A stretch of DNA of 44,439 nucleotides from Chara braunii (lineage: Eukaryota > Streptophyta > Charophyceae > Charales > Characeae). The translations under genes were made by a program, and so were the position numbers. Shown here one piece after another: positions 30,840 through 41,216 of the stretch. The stretch is from contig BFEA01000168.1 in assembly GCA_003427395.1 (NCBI GenBank), forward strand, positions 345,993-390,431, in the 5' to 3' direction. Position 1 is the stretch's first letter; every line of letters begins with the position of its first letter. Under the pieces are notes generated by a model. That model was given only the letters and a program-made list of their open reading frames with translations, ran no database searches and was not told the origin of the DNA.

Positions 30840-32512
30840 AGATATATCTTGAGAAGCTAGATCAATGGAAAACACATGCTTATAGAGAAGAAGGCTATTT
30901 AACCAAGATCGGGCACATGAACTTGACAAAGGAAGAGGTTAGCCTAGCGAAAGCACATGCACAAAGATAAGAGATCAACTAAGCAAAGATCCGGATCGTG
31001 AACTTGACAATGAGAGACTAGATTAGTGGAAGCACATGCACAAAGAGTAGAGATCAACGTAGTAAAGATCCGGAATTTCACATCAAAACATGAACTTGAC
31101 AACGAGAGACTTAGACAAGTGGAAGCACATGTACAAGGAGTAGAGATCAACGAAGTAAAGATTCGACACATGAACTTGTCAAAGGAAGAGGCTAGTCTAG
31201 TGAAAGCACATGCACAAAGAGAAGAGTTCAACAAAGTAGGAGATCCGGAACATGAACTTAACAATGAAGACTAGACTACTGGAAGCACATGCACAAAGAG
31301 CAGAGATCAATAAGGTAAAGATCCGGAACATGAACTTGACAATTAGAGACTAGACTAGTGGAAGCACATGCACAATGAGTAGAGATTAACAAGGTAAAGA
31401 TCCGGAACATGAACTTGACAATGGGAGACAAGACTAATGGAAAGCACATGCAAAATGAGTACAGATCAACAAAGTAAAAAATCCGGAACATGAACTTGAC
31501 AATGAAGACTAGACTAGTGGAAGCACATGCATAAAGGAGAAGAGATCAACAAGGTAAAGATCCGAAACATGAACTTGACATTTAGAGACTAGACTAGTGG
31601 AAGCACATGCATAAAGGAGAAGAGATCAACAAGGTAAAGATCCGGAACATGAACTTCACCGGAACATCACACTAAGTATGAACATGACCATGCGTGATTA
31701 GACTAATTAAAAGCACATGCATGTGAAGGGAAGATCAACCGGAACATCACACTAAGTATGAACAAGACAAAGAGATGCTAGACTAGATGGAAAGCACTTG
31801 CATATGAAGGGAAGATCAACCGGAACATCACATGCTATTACATAAGTGAAAACAAGAGTCTAAGTAGGCAAGATCATCAAAATTGAATCAAAGGCCATCT
31901 ATGAAAGAAGCGCTATACTACCTACTTGTGTGAGTGTGAAAAACACAAGTTTGGAGAGTCCAAACCACCAAGATTGCATCAAGAATCATCCATGGGTGCA
32001 GCGCTACACTACCCACTAGTGTGAGAGTGAAAAACACAAGTTTGAAGCTCCCAAATCACCAAGATTGCATCATGGATCACTCATGGGTGAAGCGCTACAC
32101 TACCTAAATCACAAGTTTGAAGCTCCCAANNNNNNNNNNNNNNNNNNNNNNNNNNNNNNNNNNNNNNNNNNNNNNNNNNNNNNNNNNNNNNNNNNNNNNN
32201 NNNNNNNNNNNNNNNNNNNNNNNNNNNNNNNNNNNNNNNNNNNNNNNNNNNNNNNNNNNNNNNNNNNNNNNNNNNNNNNNNNNNNNNNNNNNNNNNNNNN
32301 NNNNNNNNNNNNNNNNNNNNNNNNNNNNNNNNNNNNNNNNNNNNNNNNNNNNNNNNNNNNNNNNAGATTGCATCATGGATCACTCATGGGTGAAGCGCTA
32401 CACTACCTACTAGTGTGAGTGTGAAAATCACAAGTTTGAAGCTCCCAAATCACCAAGATCGCATCAAGAAGCATCTATGAATGAATCGGAGTACTACCCC
32501 CTAGTGTATAAG
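30840..32512. repeat. satellite array of R copy 2
   Basis: Diverged relatives of the type 1 unit ('gatcaacaaggtaaagatcc', 'ggaacatgaacttgacaatg', 'tggaagcacatgcac') run to about 31830. Type 2-like units ('accaagattgcatca', 'gaagcgctacactacc') follow to about 32512. As in copy 1, the type 1 block precedes type 2. Part of the array is hidden by the N gap. Confidence 0.85.
32130..32364. other. assembly gap (235 N)
   Basis: N run inside the type 2 satellite, with nearly the same unit on both sides, so the true copy number is unknown. Confidence 0.98.
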
Positions 32513-32529
32513 TGGAAGAGAAAAGTTTG

Positions 32530-32764
32530 AGTAGCCCATGGAAGAGGGAAGGTGAAGTAAGAGAAGATGGAGGAGAGGGGGAGATAGATGAGGGAGATGG
32601 AGATGGAGAAGAAGGGGAGGAAGACAAAGAGAAATGAAAGTGAAGAGGAGGAAGGAGGGAGACGAAGAGGGGAGAGAAGAGAAGGAAGGAGGAGGGAGTG
32701 AGGAGGAAGAAGAGGAAGAAAAAGGAGGAGAGGAAGGAGGGGAAGAGGAGGAAGAAGAAGAAGG

Positions 32765-32800
<36 letters not shown>
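32530..32800. repeat. purine-rich tract of R copy 2
   Basis: GGA/GAA/AAG-rich DNA ending in a 34-base A run (32766-32799). It is the counterpart of 7380-7550. Confidence 0.85.
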
Positions 32801-32801
<1 letters not shown>

Positions 32802-33999
32802 TGAAGGTGAAAAAGTCTCTTCCTTCCTCTCACCTTGTTGATTCCTTGATGTTGGTGTTCTCTTGATGAAGCTTCCTCTCCTTGCACAAAGCACCTTCTT
32901 GGCTACGACCTTCTTCTTCTTCAAGCCTCTCTCCTTCCTCTCTCTCCTTCCTCTCTCTCCTTCTCCCAAATTACCACAAGCTCCAATCATCATAGCTATG
33001 GAGTCCTCCCCTTTCTTTGCACACTTGTCTTCTAGCTATGGTTCCCTTCTTCCTCAAGTCCTCCTCCTCCTCCTCCTCCTCGGAATGCCCCCTCCTTTGG
33101 CTATGGTCGTCCTCCTACCTTTAGGGCAATGGAGTCCTTCCCTCTATGAGGGCTAAGGGGACCCCAATGAACCTCTCAACTACCTTTAGAGCCAAGGGTC
33201 ATGTTGGAGCCCCTCCTTAGGCCGGTGCCACTCTCCCCAGCCTCTTGAGTTTCTATCCCTAGCCTCCACCCTACCTACACTCTCTAAAGTAGTACTACAA
33301 CACCCCTTTTGCAATCCGGTTTGGCCTAGGGGTCTACCGGCGACACTTTGGCCATGTCTAATTGCCTCAATGAGATGTGAGTGGGGCGGCCAACCTTCCT
33401 TCCTTAAGTAGGTGGCCCGTCACACCTTGGGCAGCCCACGGGCCCCTCTTATGTGCTCTAGATGGTCCGAGGCACTCCCAAGGCCTCTCCTTGCTCCCTC
33501 GGCCTTAAAGGCACATCCGCTAGCCTTTTGGGCAGCAGTTGGACGTAGGGAGCAAGTATGAGTTGAGCTGCAACCTCCCTCTCTTATATAGGTTGTCTTC
33601 CTTTCCAAGAGCAACCTTTGGGACTCCCACAAAAGGTTATGGGAGTTCCACAGTGCTTCTCAAGGCTCTAAGCACAATATACCTCAAGAGTGTTTACTTT
33701 AGAGGTGTGATCTTGTCCTTTGATCAACTCCTAGGGCCAGATCTTGTCCGAGATAAAGGCTAGAGGCCTTGATGCGAGTTAGGGCTCTAACTCACATTTC
33801 AAGTGTATCTACCTCAAATTTTTGTTGGATACACTTTTCCTTTTCTTTTCTTCTCTTTCTTTTCTTTCTTTTCTTTTCTTTTATTTTCTTTTCTTTTTCT
33901 TTGTTTTATCTCAATTTTTGGAATTATTCCATAATTGTCTGTTGTGAGTTGGCACCACCACAATGTCCCTTTTTCTTTTTCTCTCTTTACTTTATTCGG

Positions 34000-35375
34000 G
34001 ATATTTGAGAGATAATGCCCTTAGGGCCATATCTCTAGCTCCGAATTGTCCTCCATGAAATCTGGAATATCCAGCCTAGGTAGAGACTTGTCTGTCCCTA
34101 TATTGCCAGTCCCAACTGGTCAGCCACCTCATTCCTCCCTTTTCTCCCCTTTTGTCTCACTCTCCCCTTTTTTTCTCTCATTTTTCTTTCTTTTTCTTTT
34201 ATTTCTGTTGTGACAAGTGTCAAACTGTTGTGCACCCTCTTTCTAGGCCATAGGGCCTCATTCAAGGCCAGGTTCATGGCTGTTACTTGGCCGTTACATC
34301 TCGGATTCCAATAATGGCACCCCCATGCTCCTAGGGGGCTCCATTTTGCTCCCGTTTGCCCAATTTTGAGCCCCTTTTGCTCCGATTTTCTAAGGGCAGC
34401 CTTTTTCTCATGTTGAGCCTCTCAAGGCTCTATTTCCTCATGCCTAGCAAGTCCGAGATATCCCGGACTGCTGGGCAGCCCTCTCAACATCCTTATTTTT
34501 ACTTTTCTCTCTCCCATGGCTCTTCCACTTGCTCCCACTAGTGGTGCTAATATTTTCCACCGTCTAGATCCTTAATCTCGACGGTGCCGTTTGCTTGCAC
34601 AATTATTCCTTGTGTTTGCTCATGGTTCCCTTGGGACATCCCAAGTCCCCGCCATTTTTCTACATGCTAGCTCCATTTCCTTGTCCCGCCGGCGGTCCCG
34701 CCGGCGCGTGTCCCGTTTTCCGATGTTTATTATTTGGACCCATTTGGTCCCCGACAACATTCCAGACGGCGTCCCATTTTTATTTTTTTGGGGCCCATTG
34801 CCCTTGGTGGTCCCATCATTTCTACATGTGTGCCGATTTTTCCAGGCCGTGTTATCTCATCTCACGGTTGCCGTTTACCGTCTTTACTTGCCCCTTGCCG
34901 AAATTGCTCCTTTCTAGCCTTCTGGGCTTGCCGTAGCCCATCTCCCCTTGGCCTTGGCATCCCCATGCAGTCCATAACTTCTCGGACTGCAGTCATGGCT
35001 GTTTTCTACACCCACAGCCCCACAACTTGCCCATGTTAACAGAAAATAAAGCGTTAAATTTTCTAGTGCATCTGGGCTCAATATTGGCTCCGGATGCACC
35101 TAGAACATGTGTTTTCTCTCCCCCGTGCAGTCCGTTGCAACTCGGACTGCAATGAGGGTCAATTCCTTAACCCCAATGCCCCACTACTAGCCCTTACTCA
35201 AAAGAAAAAAAAACGGCCAATTCCCAAGTACATCCGGACTTTATTGTGGCTCCGGATGCACCTAAAACATGTATTTCTCCTCATGCATGTATTCCGTTTT
35301 ATTCCGGTTGCAAGAGGCTTTGATTTTCTTTGATTTTCTCTGCAAAAATCAAAGAAAATCAAAGTCCTTTGTAAC
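34000..35375. repeat. hairpin-chain domain of R copy 2
   Basis: Inverted repeats at the same places as in copy 1: around 34009-34034 (GAGATA..TATCTC), 34449-34470, 34535-34544 (10-bp palindrome CCACTAGTGG), 34559-34585, 34967-34990, 35066-35099, 35127-35150, 35228-35261 and the perfect 19-bp stem 35319-35337/35345-35363. The last is longer than its 14-bp counterpart in copy 1. Confidence 0.75.
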
Positions 35376-36321
35376 GTCTGGTAAACTCTGAAGTTCCAGG
35401 TGTCAGCGTAGGGGTAGCCTTATCGATGATGTCATCGAGAGGCTGCCGTGGATCACGACCCCAGTGTAACCGGTAGGGTGTAAAGCCAATAGAGGAGTGT
35501 ACAGACGTGTTATACACAAGTTGCGCACGACCCAAATGGAGATCACAGTCCTGCTGATCTGGACTGATCACTGGACGCAGCAACTGAAACAAAATCTGGT
35601 TCATCACTTCAGCCTGTCCATTGGCTTCAGGATGACGACCAGATGTCATATCCAGTCTGGAATGAAGGTAATCCCTGCATTTGTTCTGATCAGTTCAATA
35701 TCACATCCGTGGTCCATCAGAAAAAAAAAAAAAAAAAAGGTAATCCCTGCAGTAGGATTGTCATTCATTGCTGCAAAAACGAGGATCTCGGTCACTGACG
35801 ATAGAGGTGAGTGGTCCATGATGTGTAACCCACCTGTCAGCAAATGCCGCTTGAACGGCCGGAATGTGAGCCTCAGCTGGTAAGGGGATGAACTCCGCAT
35901 ACTTGGAGAGCCGTTCCACACATACCATAACCTGACGCATACCACGAGGTGTGGTCCTACCCAAGTCAGTAAAATCGATTGACACTGACTGTGCAAGTGC
36001 ATCAGGGATAGGTAGTGGTTTGAGTAGGCCAAGGGGAGGTCGACGTACAACCTTGTTCTTTTGGCATAACTCACACGTTTCCACATAATGCAAGATGTCA
36101 CTCCTCATCTCCTTCCAGAAGAAGCGCTGCGACAGGGCTGCATAAGATTTCAGGGCACCAAAGTGACCACGAGCATCATGACACTCTGACATCAGAAGTG
36201 TTATCAACTTGCTGTCCTGGGGAATGCATAGGTGTTCCTCACCTCTGCTGCATATGTACAACAGATATGAAACCAGAGTATATCCTGGTTCAAAGGCAGG
36301 ATCATCCTGGAGATTCCTCAA
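35376..36321 (-). pseudogene. integrase of element B copy 2
   Basis: From 36321 the frame shows the His/Cys zinc-binding region (HDARGHFGAL...CELC), then the catalytic core with SIDFTDLGRT (first Asp) and SDRDPRF (second Asp). The core is broken near 35740 by an 18-base A tract (T on the coding strand) and a repeated 'aggtaatccctgca' (35669 and 35738). The reading resumes in another frame at 35649 with HPEANGQAE, the third acidic residue, and runs on (YNTSVHSSIGFTPYRLHWGR) to the truncation. All three catalytic acidic residues exist but in separate frames, so no active enzyme can be made. Confidence 0.85.
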
Positions 36322-36336
36322 AATAGGCCCAAAATC

Positions 36337-37673
36337 TCATCCTGGGGCAGCAAACGGGCAATGGTCTGACGAGTCCTCTCTCCAAATGAGTGAGTAAAGG
36401 AGATCAGGGAAAGAGTCCTCTCTCCAAAAGAGTCCTCTCTCTAAACGAGAAAGGGCATCTGCTACTCGATTGTAGCAACCCTTCTTGTGTCTCAGTTCAA
36501 AGTCAAACATGTCAATGAACTGGATGTGGCGAGCAAGCTTGTTATTCAGTTCTCCCTGGGACTTCATCCACTGTAGGGTGGAGTGATCTGAGAAGATGTT
36601 GAAGTGCCTGCCCAGGAGGAAGTGTTTCCAATGCTTGAGCGCTGACACAAGAGCATACAACTCTTTCTCATAGGTGGAGTCCCGCAACTTCTTTGTTTTG
36701 ATCTTCTTGCTCATATAATCAATAGGCTGCATACCATTCCCATCATCCTGTTGAAGTACCGCCCCTACACCATACTGACTAGCATCAGTAGTAAGCACAA
36801 AAGGCAGGGTAGGGTCAGGTAACTTCAAGATAGGGGCACAAATCAAGGCCTCCTTGAGGCGTGTGAAGGCCTCCTGACATCCCAATGTCCAAAGAAAGGA
36901 AGTGTCTTTCTTTGTAAGATCAGTCAAGGGAGCTGCAATAGAAGAGAAGTTCTGGATGAACTTCCTATAATAAGATGCAAGCCCCAAGAATGACCGGACA
37001 TCACAAATGTTAGCAGGTCGCGGCCAGTCCTGGACTGCAGCAACTTTCGTTGCTTCAGGAGCCAACCCCTCTCTAGAAATGACGTGACCCAAATAGATCA
37101 TAGAGGGAACCCCAAAAGAGGATTTATCCTTGTTGATCTTATACTGGTTATCACGTAAGGCCTGGAGGACCAGAGCTAGATGTTGTGCATGCTCCTCGAC
37201 AGAACGACTGAATACCAAGATATCATCTAGGTAGACAACTACGAACTTGTCCAAGTAAGGCCTGAGTATGCGATGCATCTCTGTCTGGAAGGTGCCTGGG
37301 GCATTGCGAAGACCGAATGGCATAACCATGTACTCATATGTGTCATACCTGGTTTTGAAGGTTGTCTAGCGGACATCACCTTCAGCCATCTCAATCTGGT
37401 GATAACCAAATTTGAGATCGATCTTGCTAAAGATGGTACAAACTTGCACCATGTCCAACAGATCATCAATGCAAGGAAGGGGCTCTGTAGACTTCCTCGT
37501 GATTTTGTTGAGACCACGGTAGTCCACACACATCCTGAACTCACCATCCCCTTTGGAACAAAGAGAACTGGTGCCCCAAACTCAGATGTGTTGGGCCTGA
37601 TCCAGCCCTTGTTGGTCAAGGTCTCGAACTGTTTCTTGAGTTCTTCAAGTTCAGAAGGTGACATCCTGTAGAC
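36337..37673 (-). pseudogene. reverse transcriptase and RNase H of element B copy 2
   Basis: RT starts at [20 protein letters not shown] (37664). A frameshift falls near 37555 at an AAGGGG run, and an in-frame TAG at 37366-37368. From 37329 the frame is open for 330 codons: [13 protein letters not shown], the catalytic VVYLDDILVFS, YLGHVISREG and FLGLASYYRKFI. RNase H then has TTDASQYGVGAVLQQ, TYEKELYALVSALKHW, FSDHSTLQWM and NRVADALSR. An in-frame TGA at 37674-37676 lies just upstream of the RT start, and 'agtcctctctccaaa'-like words repeat three times at 36374-36445 after RNase H. Motif content is complete, but the stops make it a pseudogene. Confidence 0.92.
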
Positions 37674-37823
37674 TCAGCCCTTGGGAGGGACCGAACCAGG
37701 CAAGATCTCAATCTTATGTCTGGTTTGCCTATAGACAAGTCCAATAGGCTCCTCCATAAGATCTGAGAAGCGGTCTACAACCTGCTGAATTTGAGAGGGA
37801 CAGGGAGCAGTCTCCACGGCAGT

Positions 37824-38534
37824 CTATTTGACATAAGCCACAAACAAACGGGCGTGGTCAGTCTGGTGTGAAAATCGCAGAAATCTGCGAGCACTCGTGC
37901 AATAACAGTTGCTGGCCGGATGGTACTCGTCGGTGAGCATACAAGGGCGATAAACCCCATGCTGGTCAGGTAGCTCAACCCTAGTAATCCGCCATTCGAT
38001 CCTAGGATTGGTGGCACCCAGCCACTGCATAGAGAAGACAAGGTCAAATGGAACATTAGGAAACATGTAGAAATTCGGACGGTGCCTGATTTCTCCCTGC
38101 TTGTCAAAGGACACAAGTAGGCCCTTGACGGCGGTGGTTATCCTGACTGTGGAAGAGCCTCCAATGTGAACCTCTATGGGTTGTCGCAATTTCACCAATC
38201 TCTGATCCAAGTGCAGCTTACTGACTGCCTTGGGAGAGATGAAGTTGCGAGTAGCCCCACACTCCAAGAGCCCTTTGATCTTGGCTCCCAGGATGAAGGG
38301 TCGAAGTAGGATGAGTTCAGACCTATGCTTTTTCTTCTTTTCCAGCAAGGACAAGAAAAGATCAGCGAGGCACTGAGCATCCTCCTCCTCCCACATCTCA
38401 TCCTGCTCAGAGTCCTCAAAGGTGAGGGACCCTAAAGATGGAACTCCAAAAATGGAAGAACCAGCGAGAGAATGTGAAGATTCACCTTCGTCAGAAAGTG
38501 AATCAACACTGGTGGAAGGAGCTGCTGCTTCCAC
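37824..38534 (-). pseudogene. retropepsin-like protease region of element B copy 2
   Basis: An open frame of 236 codons. After an acidic, Ser-rich lead, residues 86-105 read KIKGLLECGATRNFISPKAV. In active gypsy proteases this is the D-S/T-G-A motif; here the catalytic Asp is Glu (codon at 38262-38264) and the next residue is Cys. Further on, FDLVFSMQWLGATNPRIEW matches the second conserved segment of gypsy proteases. A TAG at the 3' end (37821-37823) separates it from the RT part. The D-to-E change would be expected to abolish or greatly reduce activity. It may be decay after insertion; I cannot tell from one copy. Confidence 0.8.
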
Positions 38535-40135
38535 CTCTCTCTGCTTTAGTTTTTTGAACTAGAGCTGGCTGCAGACCTGTGAGGCATGCTGGGACAGTCC
38601 TTCAGGAAATGGTCCCCCTCGCATCTCAGGCAGACACCCTTGTGCTTTCTCTTTCTCCAGACCCCCTCCTGGATCCTGAGTGCATGTCAGGGGAAGGTGG
38701 AAGGATCAAGGGGGTCAGCTGGCCATCGGACGTCACGTGGTAAAGGAACTCTCAGGGCACCAGAGGAAGAGGCACATCCCTTTCCTTTCCCCTGTTTGCT
38801 GGTTGATGCTTCTTGGGCTGGGGCCTTGCCCTTTGTCAGGCCCATCAAAGCATCATCCAGGGCAAGAACAGCAGAATCTGCAGCACATGGTGAAGCAGTC
38901 CCAGGTGGAGCGCTCCCACCCTGGGATGCTGCGTCACTATCTGATCCGAAAGCTGCAGCAGCAAATAGGGCACCCTTCCTCCTCCTTTAGAAGGTGCTTC
39001 CTGGACATGGAGTTTGGACTCCAAGTCCAGGGCTGCTCTGCCAAAGAACTACCAGTCCTTGTGGCCTTGAGAGAATAAGGCTAGCTGGTATTGCTTAGGC
39101 GCTGCACGCAAGAAATGAATGAGCAAATCCTGCTCACTCATCTCTAACCCTGGAGTCGAGGTCAAACTCTCAAAGGTAGAATAAAGTTTGGACAAGGAGC
39201 CATCAAATTTCTTTTGGCCTAGGCGCAAAATTTTATCTGCCGCTTTCGTGGCCTGCTCCTTGTCTGCAAACCGATCCTGCAGGGCCTGCAGAAAACCAGC
39301 CACCCCCAACCTCTGCGCCCAATCAGACATTTCCATCCCCTGCTTACTGGAGGTGGAAGTGCACAACTTGAGTGCAGTCCGCTCTAAGCAAGCAAGGATG
39401 GCAGACACCTTGACATCCTCATCACATTTGAACCTGCTCAGGTAGGTTCTTTGGGCAGTGACCCAATCTGCAACATCCACCTTCGAGTCTTTCCCTGAGA
39501 AAAATGGGCGGAGGTTTCAGCTTGGGCCGCTGGAAATCAAATGGTGCTGAGGGTTGTGAAGCTGCTGTTAATTTTGGGGTAGAGGGTGGAGATGTGGGTC
39601 TGGATTATGGGGGTTCCTGAGAGCCTGCTTGAGAAGGCGCAGGAGAGGGAGGAGTTGTCTGAGCAGGTGGGATCTGCAGATGGAGAAAGGGACGTTCCAA
39701 ATTGGAGGAAATATCCTTCAGCTGCCGAGTATGCTCAGCCATGCTGTCCTCTAGACTGGTGATCCTGGCATCCCGGTTAGTAAAATAGGACTCATGAATT
39801 TTGTCATGTAGAGGGACGAATTCAGCTATATCCTTATTGTACTGGATGAAGCTGCCACTAGTCCTAACCTTCTCCACGTCAGCTGTCAGTTCCCGCCTTC
39901 TTGTTTCTTTTCTGGCAGATTCCTCCTTTCTCTTTAGCTCAGCCTTTAGGGGCTCAACTGCCTTCTTGTTTCTTTTCTGGCAGATTCCTCCTTTCTCTTA
40001 GTTGAGTATCTCCTCCTAGGTCCGCAGTTCGGCCTCTAGAGGGCCACGCAGAACCGGCGTCTTGGGCGGTACCTGGGGCTTCACTTTAGAAGTCTCTCCC
40101 TTCTTAGGCACTTCGCCCTTCTCAGAATCGACCAT
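38535..40135 (-). pseudogene. gag of element B copy 2
   Basis: The gag start at 40135 matches copy 1 and carries the same TAG at codon 40 (40016-40018); a TAA follows soon after. An imperfect 39-bp duplication (about 39896 and 39961) lies next to it. The frame reopens at 39877 to a TAA near 39603. A capsid-type region is open from 39480 (WVTAQRTYLSRFKCDEDVKV ... WAQRLGVAGFLQALQDRFAD ... LGQKKFDGSLSKLYSTFESL), the typical Ty3/gypsy gag core, ending with TAG at 39046-39048. A zinc knuckle CLRCEGDHFLKDC (CX2CX3HX4C) lies at about 38594-38632, followed by a stop near 38556. Gag would bind and package the element RNA; this copy cannot. Confidence 0.85.
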
Positions 40136-41202
40136 TTTGTTGCCCACAATTCAGATAAATAAAAATAAACAAATAATCAGATATAAGGCAGGACGGACAG
40201 ACTCGAAGTTATGATTGACCCTAGTCTAGCCAAGCTTTAGCTATGTCAGCGCAAAATTCAAATTTGCATTATTACGAACAACAGGATCCTGAGTGCACCA
40301 ATTCACTACACAATATAAATCGCAATACTGTAAAGCAGTCACAAATGAAATATGAGTCACGAAGAAGGTCAAGCAGGGTTAGCAGAAGTCAAAGAAGATA
40401 GGTAGGGGAAGTTGGATATGGCTGTCTCACAGTCTGAAATTCGATTTTCAACTGTACACTGCCAGACAGACCAAATTTCGCTATTCTAAAAATAGCCCCT
40501 GAATCGCCACACAGGGTCGAATAAGGAACACACTTACTTCAGGGTCAACTCTAAAGAGGATGCATGAAACTCTGGCTATGGCTGACTGGTCAAGTCCTTC
40601 TCGCCAGTTTCACCTCCTGACAGTATCTTGTGTTCCCACGGAGCAAATTGCTTGAAGCTCGGTGATCCAATAGATTACCCTGAGGCGCTNGCCAGTTTCA
40701 CCTCCTGACAGTATCTTGTGTTCCCACGGAGCAAATTGCTTGAAGCTCGGTGATCCAATAGATTACCCTGAGGCGCTTCACCCCCGACTGGCAGATTCAA
40801 TGACTTTGCACTCCCAGCTGCCAATAACTTACAAAGTCAGTGCAGCGCCACATCACCCTGTACTGCGCTGCTTGGAAATTGGGGATCCTGACCCAATTCC
40901 AAAATCGCAACCTCCTAGGATCACTTCCTTGCCAATCGCCAACCTCCAGATGAATCGCCTGGCTAAAATAGCCTCCCAAAGCCTCTCAGGCCTCTGAGCT
41001 CCAATCGCCAACCACTCCTGCATAACCCTAGTCAGGAGTGAGTCACCCTCTGTCCAATTCTTCTCTCCAAACACTCACTACCACCACCCTTACTGACAAC
41101 AACCCTGAAGATGATGAATCGCCATGAGACTCAACTCCAGTATCTCGCTAGATGATGATGGTTGCTCCAACTCATCAATCGCTCCAGAGTCTGGATCCAA
41201 TC
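40136..41202 (-). other. 5' leader of element B copy 2
   Basis: Non-coding leader matching 27111-28693 but about 516 bp shorter near 40188. It contains the same 87-bp duplication around one N (40603-40689, N at 40690, 40691-40777). Confidence 0.7.
40603..40777. repeat. 87-bp duplication around a single N
   Basis: Same arrangement as at 28095-28269, with the N in the homologous position. See the finding on assembly artefacts. Confidence 0.85.
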
Positions 41203-41214
41203 GTTCCGATACCA
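41203..41214 (-). other. primer-binding site of element B copy 2
   Basis: On the minus strand TGGTATCGGAAC, two mismatches from the plant initiator-Met complement TGGTATCAGAGC. It lies two bases from the LTR. Confidence 0.75.
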
Positions 41215-41216
41215 AC

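Larger units (their letters stand above)
29631..35375 (+). mobile_element. R family repeat, copy 2
   Basis: Same order as copy 1: tRNA-Ala-like start, pyrimidine-rich segment, short GA-rich stretch, satellite of about 91-bp units, purine tract, low-complexity segment and hairpin domain. It is shorter (about 5.7 kb including 235 N), mainly because the satellite array is smaller. It starts inside the truncated LTR of element B copy 1 and ends abruptly at a truncated integrase of the same gypsy family. A (TTTTC)-rich pyrimidine tract lies at about 33828-33905. The interval 32863-34000 holds no conserved ORF. Confidence 0.6.

Noticed and set aside
31026-31274. Charged plus-strand ORF resembling a coiled coil (about 82 codons)
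   Set aside because: It lies in the satellite of R copy 2, whose period is not a multiple of three; the reading is a chance open frame across three units.
35319-35375. Helitron 3' end
   Set aside because: The hairpin is present, but it is AT-rich, no CTRR follows, and no TC start or Rep/helicase coding sequence was seen.
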